Positions 1-6,717 are shown, counted from the stretch's first letter. The stretch: DNA of 9,101 bases from UBA7702 sp051866595 (GCA_051866595.1 JBJDXI010000120.1:1-9101), one strand, 5' to 3'. Made by a program: numbers and translations. The notes: generated from the letters alone by a model not told the origin.

Positions 1-435
1 GTAGCTCATATCCTCAAAATAGACCAGATACAGAGCTTCCCTGTATTCCGCCTTCAGTTTTTCAAGGGCATCATATAGCTGGCGGCTGCGCTCACTGCGA
101 TAAATTTCCGCGTCTGCCGCCACATCGCTCTGTGGCTCAAAGTCCAGTTTTTCAAAACACAAAAAGTTGAGCCGGCGCTTTTTCCGGTGGCGCAAAGCGA
201 GATTTCGCGCCGTTTTATACAGATAAGCCTTAAACGCTCCCTCGCCCGTAATCGGACGCTCTTTCGCGAAAATCCGTGAAAACGCTTCGATCATCAGATC
301 CTCGGCTTCGGGCATATCTTTGAGATAGCCGTTTATATACAGCGTCAAGGCGCTGCCGTATTTCTCAACCAGCAGATCGGCGGCTTTTTGCTCTCCGTCA
401 AGATACCGCCGGTATGCGGTTTCATCTGTCATCAT
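1..435 (-). CDS. ECF-type sigma-70 family RNA polymerase sigma factor (partial, C-terminus off the left edge)
   Basis: This is the N-terminal 145 codons of a sigma factor, read from the ATG at 435-433 to the window edge with no stop. It begins MMTDETAYRRYL. Residues about 20-85 look like sigma-70 region 2: a helix around ALTLYINGYL, the acidic PEAEDLMIEAFSRIF stretch, and the KAYLYKTARNLALRHRKKRR segment that resembles regions 2.3-2.4. A variable linker follows. Region 4 then begins with LYDALEKLKAEYREALYLVYFEDMSY, where the window ends. The helix-turn-helix that would contact the -35 element lies mostly outside. The start is supported by GGGAGG about 9 nt upstream; a second ATG follows directly. 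By family it directs RNA polymerase to a specific promoter set, but its regulon cannot be told from here. No anti-sigma gene is visible on the 5' side. It is transcribed away from the methyltransferase cluster, so a functional link is not shown. Confidence 0.86.
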   Translation of the reverse strand, partial: MMTDETAYRRYLDGEQKAADLLVEKYGSALTLYINGYLKDMPEAEDLMIEAFSRIFAKERPITGEGAFKAYLYKTARNLALRHRKKRRLNFLCFEKLDFEPQSDVAADAEIYRSERSRQLYDALEKLKAEYREALYLVYFEDMSY

Positions 436-495
436 CTTGCCGCCTCCCTTCGTATTTTTTATGGATGGATCAGAAGGCTTTTCCCATCGACGGGA

Positions 496-558
496 TCACC
501 GTAAGCGCCCGTAACGGACGCGCAAGGGATACCCCGTCGTCGCACGCGGGATCGTCAC
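496..558 (-). CDS. Possible 20-residue leader peptide upstream of the sigma-factor gene
   Basis: Within the sigma-factor leader a perfect AAAGGAGG (575-568) sits 9 nt before a GTG at 558. This opens a 20-codon frame (VTIPRATTGYPLRVRYGRLR) ending in TGA at 498-496. The same frame is open further upstream to an ATG at 633, which has no ribosome binding site and would lie about 9 nt from the predicted transcript start. An overlapping ATG-CCG-TGA minimal frame (563-555) uses the same site. The peptide is arginine-rich and matches nothing I recognise. The Shine-Dalgarno is too good to ignore, but coding is unproven. Other possibilities are a translated leader used in regulation, or the remnant of a lost gene. 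Confidence 0.3.
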   Translation of the reverse strand: MTIPRATTGYPLRVRYGRLR

Positions 559-648
559 GGCATCTCCCCTCCTTTCAAAAATTTTCCGTAAAAAAGAGAT
601 GCTCTTTCCGCGGTTTTCCCGTCTGATCGACATAATAAATCAAATTAT

Positions 649-677
649 ATTATAGACGAATTTCACTCCTTTTGCAA
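649..677 (-). promoter_or_regulatory. Near-consensus sigma-A promoter for the sigma-factor gene
   Basis: On the minus strand, TTGCAA (677-672) is separated by exactly 17 nt from a perfect TATAAT (654-649). Transcription would start near 642, giving a leader of about 205 nt before the sigma-factor ATG at 435. TTGCAA matches four of six positions of TTGACA. The surroundings are AT-rich in an otherwise balanced region. The match is sequence-based only; no start site has been measured. Confidence 0.7.
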
Positions 678-888
678 GCACGGACAGAGAAACGAAAACC
701 GTTGAATCAGGGAAAACGGCAAAAAAACGAACAGGACGGCACAGGCGTTTTCCCGCATCCACCGCCGGGGGAAACGGCCAAGCCGACCATCGTGAACATA
801 CGTATACCCGGTTCCTCCGCGATCTTTTCCGCCCCTATAAACACTTGTACGGACCGACCGCCCGAGGATCATTTTTATATCGGAAGAA
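678..888 (+). other. Gap without recognisable gene, upstream of the truncated cotJC
   Basis: Open frames exist here on both strands, but their translations are rich in Arg and Pro and show no family pattern, codon regularity or ribosome binding site. I could not recognise the missing CotJC N-terminus in any plus-strand frame. The stretch is probably degraded or replaced sequence. It lies upstream of the divergent sigma-factor promoter at 649-677. Confidence 0.45.
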
Positions 889-1305
889 GGTACCGAAGAA
901 CTCAGTCACCTCGAGATGATCGGCACCATCGTACATCAGCTCACGAAAAATCTTACCATCGACGAAATCAAAGAAGGCGGCTTCGACAAATATTTCGTCA
1001 ATCATACCCTCGGCGTCTATCCCGTGGACGCCTCGGGCTACCCCTTTAACGCCGCGGAATTTGCCGTGAAAGGCGATCCCATCACCGATCTGCATGAAGA
1101 CATGGCGGCAGAGCAGAAAGCCCGGACCACCTACGACAATATTCTGCGCCTCGTCGATGATCCCGACGTCAAGGACGCCATCCGGTTTTTGAGGGAGCGT
1201 GAAATCGTTCATTATCAGAGATTCGGCGAAAGTCTGCAAATCGTCATTGACAATCTGGACCGAAAGAATTTCTACGCCTGCAATCCCTCTTTCGACAAAA
1301 CCTGA
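889..1305 (+). pseudogene. cotJC: N-terminally truncated CotJC / manganese catalase family protein
   Basis: The frame from GTEELSHLEMIGT (889 onward) to TGA at 1303-1305 matches the C-terminal two thirds of CotJC, a spore-coat-associated manganese catalase homologue. Visible family landmarks are the E-L-S-H metal-ligand pair (898-909), the VNHTLGVYP and GDPITDLHEDMAAEQKAR segments with the third-helix Glu ligand, and FLREREIVHYQRF with the last His ligand. The part missing is the N-terminal 50-60 residues, including the GG-x-x-GEL helix that carries the first Glu ligand and the Y-L-x-Q-R segment. The frame upstream is closed by TAA at 838-840. The first in-frame ATG (916) has no Shine-Dalgarno and lies inside the conserved domain. 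A dinuclear manganese site could not form, so an active catalase is unlikely. An alternative is a sequencing or assembly error just upstream of 889. The cotJA and cotJB partners usual in Bacillus are not visible. Confidence 0.75.
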
Positions 1306-1312
1306 GAAAAAC

Positions 1313-1336
1313 ACGGGAATGCCGCTACATTCCTGT
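1313..1336 (+). terminator. Hairpin just after the cotJC fragment, weak terminator candidate
   Basis: ACGGGAATG (1313-1321) pairs with CATTCCTGT (1328-1336), a 9-bp stem with one G-T pair and a 6-nt loop, starting 8 nt after the stop codon at 1305. No uridine run follows (TAAATCC), so it is not a standard intrinsic terminator. It may be the remnant of one or a 3'-end stabilising hairpin. Confidence 0.3.
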
Positions 1337-1344
1337 TAAATCCT

Positions 1345-1470
1345 TTCCGGGAGTGTTCACGGTTGGTTTTCCCGGAACCGCTATGGAAATACAGAATTTT
1401 CTCAAAAACAGCGCGAAACCAAAGCGCCGTATTCCAGCGGTTCCGGATGACCTTCCGGAACACTTTTTTT
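1345..1470 (+). promoter_or_regulatory. Attenuator-like set of competing hairpins upstream of the methyltransferase cluster
   Basis: Four segments can pair in mutually exclusive ways. Segment A (1345-1352, TTCCGGGA) pairs with B (1370-1377, TCCCGGAA). The B region (1372-1382, CCGGAACCGCT) also pairs perfectly over 11 bp with C (1436-1446), and that helix extends with two small bulges to 1392/1429 for about 18 bp. C overlaps the left arm of the terminator hairpin C:D (1440-1447 with 1454-1461). This A:B, B:C, C:D logic is that of transcription attenuators and riboswitch expression platforms. I recognise no known riboswitch core, and no clear promoter upstream of 1345. It could simply be the terminator of upstream transcription with repeated CCGGAA words. 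Confidence 0.4.
1440..1470 (+). terminator. Rho-independent terminator upstream of the methyltransferase cluster
   Basis: GTTCCGGA (1440-1447) and TCCGGAAC (1454-1461) form a perfect 8-bp stem with a 6-nt loop, followed by AC and seven T residues (1464-1470). It lies 135 nt past the cotJC stop and 180 nt before the pterin methyltransferase start. It either ends transcription from the left or is the terminator half of an attenuator. Confidence 0.75.
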
Positions 1471-1535
1471 GATTCCGCAAAAAACGACCGCTTATACCCT
1501 CGGTTCCGATAAACCGCTTTCGGTTCTAAGACATT

Positions 1536-1563
1536 TTCACAGACGACGCGTCATAAAAATAAT
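1536..1563 (+). promoter_or_regulatory. Candidate promoter for the methyltransferase/transporter cluster
   Basis: TTCACA (1536-1541, five of six to TTGACA) and AATAAT (1558-1563, five of six to TATAAT) are 16 nt apart. The start site would be near 1570, leaving a leader of about 80 nt before the ATG at 1652. Just upstream, AACCG-CTTT-CGGTT (1512-1525) is a small perfect inverted repeat, and CGGTTC recurs at 1501 and 1521, so an activator or repressor could bind next to the -35. The site follows the terminator at 1440-1470, which fits a fresh transcription start. No experimental support. Confidence 0.45.
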
Positions 1564-1651
1564 CATAACTCAATCAAGGCAAAGCCGCCGTTTTGACGAT
1601 GGCCTCTGCCTGAGAAACGCGAAGCACAACCGAAATACAGGAGGAACATTC

Positions 1652-2476
1652 ATGATCATCATCGGTGAAAAAATCAACGGAGCCATTCCCGCCGTGGGAA
1701 AAGCCATTGAAAAACGGGACGAAGAATTCATCCGCGATCTCGTCAGACACCAGGCCGAAGCCGGCGTCGATTATCTGGACGTATGCGCCGGCACCGGCAC
1801 CGAACAGGAACTGGCCGCATTGAGCTGGCTCATTGAAATCGTACAGGACGAAACCAACATCCCTCTCTGCGTTGACAGCCCCGACGCCCTCATCATCAAA
1901 GAAGTTTTACCCAAAGTAAAGCGCTGCGGTCTGATCAATTCCGTATCCGGCGAAGGCAACAAATGCGACATCATTTATCCCCTCATTCAAAATACCGAAT
2001 GGAAAGTCATTGCCCTCACCTGCGATAATGACGGGATTCCCGAAACAGCGGAGAAAAAAACAGCCATTGCCGAAAAGCTGATTCAAAAAGCCGCCGATCA
2101 TCAGATCGCGCCGGAACAGATTTTTATTGATCCTTTGGTATTATCACTGTCCGCCGTGAACAACTGCATGATCTCTTTTATGGAAACCGTTCAGAACATC
2201 AAAAAAATCTACCCCACCGTCCATACCGTTTCCGGCCTTTCCAACATTTCCTACGGCATGCCCTACCGAAAAATCGTCAATATGAACTTTCTCGCTTTGG
2301 CGCTTTCCGCGGGAATGGATGCCGCCATTATGGATCCGGAAAACCGGGATATGGTCGCCACGGTTTACGCCGTTGAAGCATTGCTCAATCAAGACAAATA
2401 TTGCAGAAAATATAACAGAGCTTTTCGCCAAGGTATTTTCGGTCCCGCAAAAGGTACCGACAAAACAAATAAATAA
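1652..2476 (+). CDS. Methyltetrahydrofolate:corrinoid methyltransferase, pterin-binding domain (MtgA/MtqA-like)
   Basis: A 274-residue single-domain protein with a pterin-binding (DHPS-like) TIM barrel. By family it exchanges a methyl group between a corrinoid protein and tetrahydrofolate in the cytoplasm. Here it is expected to make methyl-THF from the methylated corrinoid protein encoded next. Visible motifs are IIIGEKING (2-10), YLDVCAGTGTEQEL (41-54), PLCVDSPD (72-79), LINSVSGE (95-102), FIDPLVLSLS (159-168) and SGLSNISYGMPYR (195-207). D76, N97, D161 and N199 fall almost exactly where the AcsE-type methyltransferase has its pterin-binding Asp/Asn residues. The ATG at 1652 is chosen because AGGAGG (1639-1644) is 7 nt upstream and the family's N-terminus begins here; the open frame to 1469 has no ribosome binding site or family similarity. 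It lacks the corrinoid and activation domains of MetH. The short gap to the corrinoid gene (15 nt) supports one operon. Confidence 0.92.
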   Translation: MIIIGEKINGAIPAVGKAIEKRDEEFIRDLVRHQAEAGVDYLDVCAGTGTEQELAALSWLIEIVQDETNIPLCVDSPDALIIKEVLPKVKRCGLINSVSGEGNKCDIIYPLIQNTEWKVIALTCDNDGIPETAEKKTAIAEKLIQKAADHQIAPEQIFIDPLVLSLSAVNNCMISFMETVQNIKKIYPTVHTVSGLSNISYGMPYRKIVNMNFLALALSAGMDAAIMDPENRDMVATVYAVEALLNQDKYCRKYNRAFRQGIFGPAKGTDKTNK

Positions 2477-2491
2477 AAGGAGGATCTGTTT

Positions 2492-3127
2492 ATGCCCGAT
2501 TTTGAAAAACTGAAAACGGCAATCAGCGAAATGGATGAAGAAACCGCCATGGAAATCATCAACGAAGTAGCGGAGACCAAAGGCGACGCGGGAAAAGCCG
2601 TTGCCGCCTGCCAGGATGGAATGGAAATTGTCGGCAAACAATTTGAGAACGGAGAATATTTCGTCGGAGATCTGATTTTTGCCGGGGAGCTGATGGGCAG
2701 AGCCATGGATACACTTCGGCCGCTCCTCGCCGCCGACTCCGCCGAAGACCTTGGAAAAATCATTCTCTGTACCGTTGCCGGAGATATTCACGACATCGGT
2801 AAAAACATCGTCAAAGCCATGATGGGCGCCGGCGGCTTTGAAGTCATTGATCTCGGTGTTGACGTATCTCCCGAGGACATCGTTGCCGCCGCCATCGAAC
2901 ACAAAGCCGAAATCATCGGTCTCAGCGGTATTCTGACACTCGCGGTGGACTCCATGAAAGCCACAGTGGAGGAATTCAAGAAAGCCGGTATCCGGGATGA
3001 CGTTCATATCATTCTCGGCGGAAATCCCGTTACTGATCAGGTTTGCAAAACCGCCGGGGCCGACGCATGGACCACCAACCCCCAGGAAGGAGTTGCGATC
3101 TGCCGGAACTGGGCCCTTGCCAAATAA
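2492..3127 (+). CDS. Corrinoid (B12-binding) methyl-carrier protein, MttC/MtqC-like
   Basis: A 211-residue cytoplasmic protein that holds a corrinoid and shuttles a methyl group between the substrate methyltransferase and the pterin methyltransferase. Residues 1-88 form the four-helix B12-binding cap (the ENGEYFVGDLIFAGELMG segment, 52-69). Residues about 90-211 form the Rossmann-like corrinoid domain. The lower axial ligand motif is D98-x-H100-x-x-G103 in GDIHDIGKN. The nucleotide-tail pocket is marked by S145 in GLSGILTLA and by G176-G177 in ILGGNPV. Length and domain order match MtmC, MtbC, MttC and MtgC-type proteins. GGAGG about 8 nt before the ATG supports the start. The protein needs reduction of Co(II) to Co(I) by a RamA-type activase, which is not in the window. 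Confidence 0.95.
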   Translation: MPDFEKLKTAISEMDEETAMEIINEVAETKGDAGKAVAACQDGMEIVGKQFENGEYFVGDLIFAGELMGRAMDTLRPLLAADSAEDLGKIILCTVAGDIHDIGKNIVKAMMGAGGFEVIDLGVDVSPEDIVAAAIEHKAEIIGLSGILTLAVDSMKATVEEFKKAGIRDDVHIILGGNPVTDQVCKTAGADAWTTNPQEGVAICRNWALAK

Positions 3128-3200
3128 TTCGTCCGATACGTGACAGGCTTCCGTAAAGCGGCACGCTGTAAAATCAGCATAAAAAAGGAAGGGGATTTTT

Positions 3201-4502
3201 ATGGCCAGTAAATTGGGGAGCCGTCAGATCATGCAATTCTTGATCTTAGGCTGCGGTTCAAACGCAATTTTCTATATTCTGTTCTGCCGGGGCAGTTATT
3301 ACGACGCCTTTATGATGGCATTCAACGTCACCAACACTCAATTCGGACTGATGTCAACTATGGCGTTGACCATTTCCTGCCTCACTTACTTTATCGGCGG
3401 CATTTTAGCCGATAAGATTCATCCGCGCTTTTTGGTTACCACTTCTTTTATCGTCACAGGTCTCTGCAATCTGGGGCTGGGATTCTTTCCCAGCTATGGA
3501 ATTACGTTAGTTCTTTACGCCATCATGGGAGCATCCACCACACTGACATTTTGGGGAGCATTTTTAAAACTCACACGGCAATTCGGCCGCACCGTCGGCT
3601 CCGAGAGCAAAAGCTTCGGCGCCATGGAAGGCACCCGCAGCGTTTTTTCCATTGCTGCCGCCACCTTCGCCGTATTTATGTTTTCCCAGTTCAACAACTC
3701 CGTATCCGGCCTTCGCTTCGTGATGTGGATGTACGCCGCCCTCCTCATCGTTTTCGGCATCCTGGCTTTCTTCGCCTTTAACGAAAAAGACGACGACGCG
3801 GCAAAAGATGTCATCAACGTGGAAAATCCCTTTAAACTTCTGGTTCAGTGCGTCAAGGATCCCAATATCTGGCTTGTGGGCTTCATGGCCATGGGCGGTT
3901 ACACCGTCGGCAGTGTCATCGGTTCCTATCTCGGCACCTTCGGCACCGGCGCCTTCGGCCTTACCGTTGCCGTTGCCGCCTATGTGGGACTGATGAACCA
4001 ATGGTGCAAGCCCGTCGGCAATTTCACGGTGGGGATTTTCGGCGACCGGTTCGGCCCCACCAAAGTCATTCTGTTTTTGAATGTCATTTTAACCACCATC
4101 GCGGTGTTCTTCATCTTCCTACCGAAAAACAGCTCCATGATGATTGCCTTTATCCTTGTTATGGCCGTTGAAATCACCCTCACCGGAGCATTCCGGGGTC
4201 AGATGTATGCTCCCATGAGAGAATGTCGGGTGCCGATGAACCTCACCGGTTCCGCCATCGGCTTTTACGCCACACTGATTTACGCCACCGACGCCATCCT
4301 CCCGCCCTTCATCGGCAAATGGCTCGACACACTCCCCATGGAAATCGCCTGGCGGAATATTTTTATTCTCCTCGCCGTTTTCGGCGTCGTCGGTATTGTG
4401 AGCTGCATGATTTTCATCGCGCGGAATAAGAACACCATCGCCGAAGTACGAAAAGAAGAAACCGAAGCCCGCCGGCTTGCCAAAGAAATGAAAAAAGCCT
4501 GA
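3201..4502 (+). CDS. Major facilitator superfamily transporter, probable quaternary-amine carrier
   Basis: A 433-residue integral membrane protein with about twelve hydrophobic segments in two halves, a loop around residues 190-215 (NEKDDDAAKD), and a charged C-terminal tail. The conserved MFS loop between helices 2 and 3 is seen as GGILADKIHPR (66-76); its counterpart in the second half is GIFGDRFGP (278-286). The family moves small solutes by secondary transport. Its place between the corrinoid protein and the MttB-like methyltransferase suggests uptake of the methylated amine or export of the demethylated product; that role is inferred from position only. GGAAGGGG precedes the ATG. It is separated by 73 nt from the corrinoid gene and 50 nt from the next, so it is likely cotranscribed. 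Confidence 0.92.
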   Translation: MASKLGSRQIMQFLILGCGSNAIFYILFCRGSYYDAFMMAFNVTNTQFGLMSTMALTISCLTYFIGGILADKIHPRFLVTTSFIVTGLCNLGLGFFPSYGITLVLYAIMGASTTLTFWGAFLKLTRQFGRTVGSESKSFGAMEGTRSVFSIAAATFAVFMFSQFNNSVSGLRFVMWMYAALLIVFGILAFFAFNEKDDDAAKDVINVENPFKLLVQCVKDPNIWLVGFMAMGGYTVGSVIGSYLGTFGTGAFGLTVAVAAYVGLMNQWCKPVGNFTVGIFGDRFGPTKVILFLNVILTTIAVFFIFLPKNSSMMIAFILVMAVEITLTGAFRGQMYAPMRECRVPMNLTGSAIGFYATLIYATDAILPPFIGKWLDTLPMEIAWRNIFILLAVFGVVGIVSCMIFIARNKNTIAEVRKEETEARRLAKEMKKA

Positions 4503-4552
4503 ATTTCACAGCGCGGAAGAGCGGTATTCACCGGAAAGGAAGGATCGATATT

Positions 4553-5968
4553 ATGAAACTGAATTATTCCATCGGCACCCCTCAGGATGCCGAAGCCATC
4601 CATGAAATGAGTGTAAAAATCCTCAGTGAAGTCGGCGCGGCTTTTCATTCCCCGGAAACCGTGGAGCTGTTCAAAAAGCATGGCGCCAAAGTCGAGGGAG
4701 AAACCGTCTACATTTCCAGAGAAATGCTGGATGAGGCGCTGAAAACCGTCCCCCGAACCTATCGCCTTTACGACCGGGACGGCGGTTACATCACCATCGG
4801 TGAAGGAGATCTGAAATGCGATTCCACCGACGGCCCCATCTACATCCGCAAGGAAGGCGAATACGATGTTCCCAACCACGAGCATCTGGTCAATTTCCAT
4901 AAATTATCGGAAACCAGCGATGTCATCGCCATTTCCAACCCGAATATCATTGACATTTCCTATGTTCCCCCGGAAGTACGGAATCAGTACGGCCTCGGCG
5001 TGGCATTGCGTTATTGCAAAAAGCCCATGCACGGCATGGTGCTGGGCGGCAAAGCCGTAGTGGAAGAATGTTTCCAAACCATGCAGGATTTTTACGGAAT
5101 GTACGATAAACCCATCATGCATGGGTTAACCTGTACCGTCGGCCCCATGCAGCTGGCCAAAGACATCTGCGAAGCCATGGCGGTGCTCTGTAAGGCGGGG
5201 CAGCCCTGCACCGTGGTGAGCGGCGTTATGCTGGGAGCATCCGGTCCTCAGACCATGGCCGGAGCATACACCATCGGCAACGCCATGGTACTGGCGGCCA
5301 TTGTCTATTCACAGCTTCTGCGTCCCGGCGCGCCGATTCTCTACTGTACCCGTTTTTCCTCCAATGACATGAAAAATATGGGGCCCGCTTACGGCGGCAT
5401 CGAATCGATGTGGGCCTGCGCCACATCGAAGATGATGGCGGATTATTACGGATTTCCCCTCCAGAGCGGTGTCGGCACCGGAGAATCCAAAGTACTGGAT
5501 ATTCAATGCGGCGCCGAAGGCTTCATGAACCATTTAAGTCCCCACCTCCTCCACGCCGATATTCTCAACATGGCCTGCGGCCCCATGGACTGCATGAACA
5601 CCATGTGCTATGAAAAATTCATCTGGGATGAAGAAGACATCATCAAGTGCCGCCATCTGATGGAAGGATACGAAGCCAACGAAGAAACCTTCCGGTTTGA
5701 GGAAATCAAGAAAAAAGGCCCCACCGGCAGTTATCTCGGACGGACGCTGCCAATTTACCGCAAAGAGTTCTATGAACCCAAATATGACGTCCGCGACATC
5801 CACAATAACTGGATCAAAAACGGAAAGCCCACCTGTGAGGAGCTCCTGACCAAAGCATGGAAAAAGCGCGTTGAAGAATACGAACTGCCGGAACTCACCG
5901 ACGGACGCAAAAAAATCATCGAAAAGCTGCTTCCCGAAAACTACCGGAAGATCGTTTTTGCCGAATAA
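4553..5968 (+). CDS. MttB-superfamily (COG5598) corrinoid methyltransferase without pyrrolysine
   Basis: A 471-residue TIM-barrel methyltransferase of the trimethylamine methyltransferase family, within the usual size range. It is expected to take a methyl group from a quaternary amine and give it to Co(I) of the corrinoid protein encoded at 2492-3127. Family segments are HEMSVKILSEVG (17-28, typical N-terminal helix), GASGPQTMAGA (228-238), RPGAPILYCTRFSS (about 257-270), DMKNMGPAYGGIESM, and SGVGTGESK (305-313). The frame has no in-frame TAG, so it lacks the pyrrolysine of archaeal MttB. It belongs with the pyrrolysine-free enzymes, whose known members use glycine betaine (MtgB), proline betaine (MtpB), carnitine (MtcB) or gamma-butyrobetaine (MtyB). 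I cannot assign the substrate from residues alone. AAGGAAGGA about 8 nt upstream supports the ATG at 4553. The adjacent quaternary-amine importer favours a betaine or carnitine-like substrate over trimethylamine. Confidence 0.95.
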   Translation: MKLNYSIGTPQDAEAIHEMSVKILSEVGAAFHSPETVELFKKHGAKVEGETVYISREMLDEALKTVPRTYRLYDRDGGYITIGEGDLKCDSTDGPIYIRKEGEYDVPNHEHLVNFHKLSETSDVIAISNPNIIDISYVPPEVRNQYGLGVALRYCKKPMHGMVLGGKAVVEECFQTMQDFYGMYDKPIMHGLTCTVGPMQLAKDICEAMAVLCKAGQPCTVVSGVMLGASGPQTMAGAYTIGNAMVLAAIVYSQLLRPGAPILYCTRFSSNDMKNMGPAYGGIESMWACATSKMMADYYGFPLQSGVGTGESKVLDIQCGAEGFMNHLSPHLLHADILNMACGPMDCMNTMCYEKFIWDEEDIIKCRHLMEGYEANEETFRFEEIKKKGPTGSYLGRTLPIYRKEFYEPKYDVRDIHNNWIKNGKPTCEELLTKAWKKRVEEYELPELTDGRKKIIEKLLPENYRKIVFAE

Positions 5969-5981
5969 TACCGACAGGCTT

Positions 5982-6015
5982 TACCGGCGGATAGGTGAAA
6001 TTCTATCCGCCGGTA
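5982..6015 (+). repeat. Long perfect hairpin between the methyltransferase and ABC importer genes
   Basis: TACCGGCGGATAG (5982-5994) and CTATCCGCCGGTA (6003-6015) form a perfect 13-bp stem with an 8-nt loop, starting 13 nt after the methyltransferase stop. The sequence after it (CGGCACAGATC) has no T run, so it is not a typical intrinsic terminator. It may protect the 3' end of the upstream message or lower read-through into the importer genes. Confidence 0.6.
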
Positions 6016-6075
6016 CGGCACAGATCATCCGCCCGGTTCGGGGAATTATGATTTACAGAAAAACAGGTATCCGAT

Positions 6076-6717
6076 ATGAACGCATTACTTTCCCTCTATA
6101 TTGAGCGCATGGACTGGTTTCTTGACCTGACCCTTCAGCACCTTTATCTTTCCGGCATTGCCATCGCGATTTCCACCGTCATCGGTCTCGTGCTGGCCGT
6201 CTGGATCAGCGAATACAAAAGCATCTCCAGATATGTATTAGGGTTCTGCAATATTATTTACACCATTCCATCCATTTCCTTGCTCGGATTCCTCCTGCCT
6301 CTTTCCGGGGTCGGCAACGGAACCGCCGTCATCGCCCTGACCGTTTACGCTCTGTTGCCCATCATCCGCAATACCTTTACCGGCATCAACCAGATTCCCC
6401 CGGAGATTATCGAAGCGGCTACCGGCATGGGATGCACCCGTGCCCAGCTGATTTTCAAAATCAAACTGCCTTTGGCACTGCCCGTCATTTTAGCCGGTTT
6501 CCGCAATATGGTTGTCATGACCATCGCATTGGCAGGGATCGCCTCCTATATCGGCGCAGGCGGCCTCGGCCTCGCCATTTACCGGGGAATCACCACCAAC
6601 AATCAGGCCATGACCGTTGCCGCCAGCCTGCTCATCGCCTTACTCGCCGTTCTACTCGATACTCTGATCGGTTTTTATGAACGCCATATCAAAAGAAAAA
6701 GGAGATTACCGCAATGA
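6076..6717 (+). CDS. Quaternary-amine ABC transporter permease (OpuCB-like)
   Basis: A 213-residue inner-membrane permease of the binding-protein-dependent (BPD) class, with about five to six hydrophobic spans (near 20-43, 53-75, 82-96, 135-160 and 182-203). The cytoplasmic EAA loop that docks on the ATPase is seen as EIIEAATGMGCTRAQ (110-124) followed by KIKLPLALP. IYTIPSISLLGFLLPLSGVG and GGLGLAIYRGI are typical of the OpuCB/OpuBB/YehW group for glycine betaine, carnitine and choline. Only one permease gene is present, so the channel would be a homodimer, unlike OpuC with two permease genes. The ATG at 6076 has only a weak AGGT upstream, which may mean lower translation than the methyltransferase genes. 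Its stop overlaps the next start by 4 nt (ATGA). Confidence 0.94.
   Translation: MNALLSLYIERMDWFLDLTLQHLYLSGIAIAISTVIGLVLAVWISEYKSISRYVLGFCNIIYTIPSISLLGFLLPLSGVGNGTAVIALTVYALLPIIRNTFTGINQIPPEIIEAATGMGCTRAQLIFKIKLPLALPVILAGFRNMVVMTIALAGIASYIGAGGLGLAIYRGITTNNQAMTVAASLLIALLAVLLDTLIGFYERHIKRKRRLPQ

Noticed and set aside
626..656. Plus-strand promoter-like TCGACA with TATTAT or TTATAG that might drive the cotJC fragment
   Set aside because: Spacing is 15 nt for the better -10 and the 17-nt alternative is a poor match; the AT-rich stretch is better explained by the minus-strand promoter.
672..1049. Open plus-strand frame of 125 codons overlapping the cotJC fragment
   Set aside because: It is Arg/Pro-rich, has no ribosome binding site, and runs in a different frame through the recognised catalase segment.
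1248..1276. TTGACA inside the cotJC fragment as a -35 for an attenuated transcript
   Set aside because: The matching -10 at 17 nt (TTCTAC) is very poor, and TTGACA arises from the coded I-D-N residues.
1469..1651. Upstream extension of the pterin methyltransferase frame to an ATG at 1469
   Set aside because: The added 61 residues show no family similarity, the ATG follows the terminator T run with no ribosome binding site, and the AGGAGG at 1639-1644 fits the start at 1652.
2144..3007. Long minus-strand open frame of 287 codons opposite the corrinoid and pterin methyltransferase genes
   Set aside because: It is antisense to two well-supported genes and its composition (many His, Phe, Gly, Asp) is typical of a complementary-strand shadow.
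4280..4900. Minus-strand open frame of 206 codons opposite the MFS and MttB-like genes
   Set aside because: It is antisense to clear genes, with no ribosome binding site or family pattern.
4553..5968. Pyrrolysine-containing trimethylamine methyltransferase
   Set aside because: There is no in-frame TAG codon anywhere in the gene and no pyrrolysine machinery in the window.
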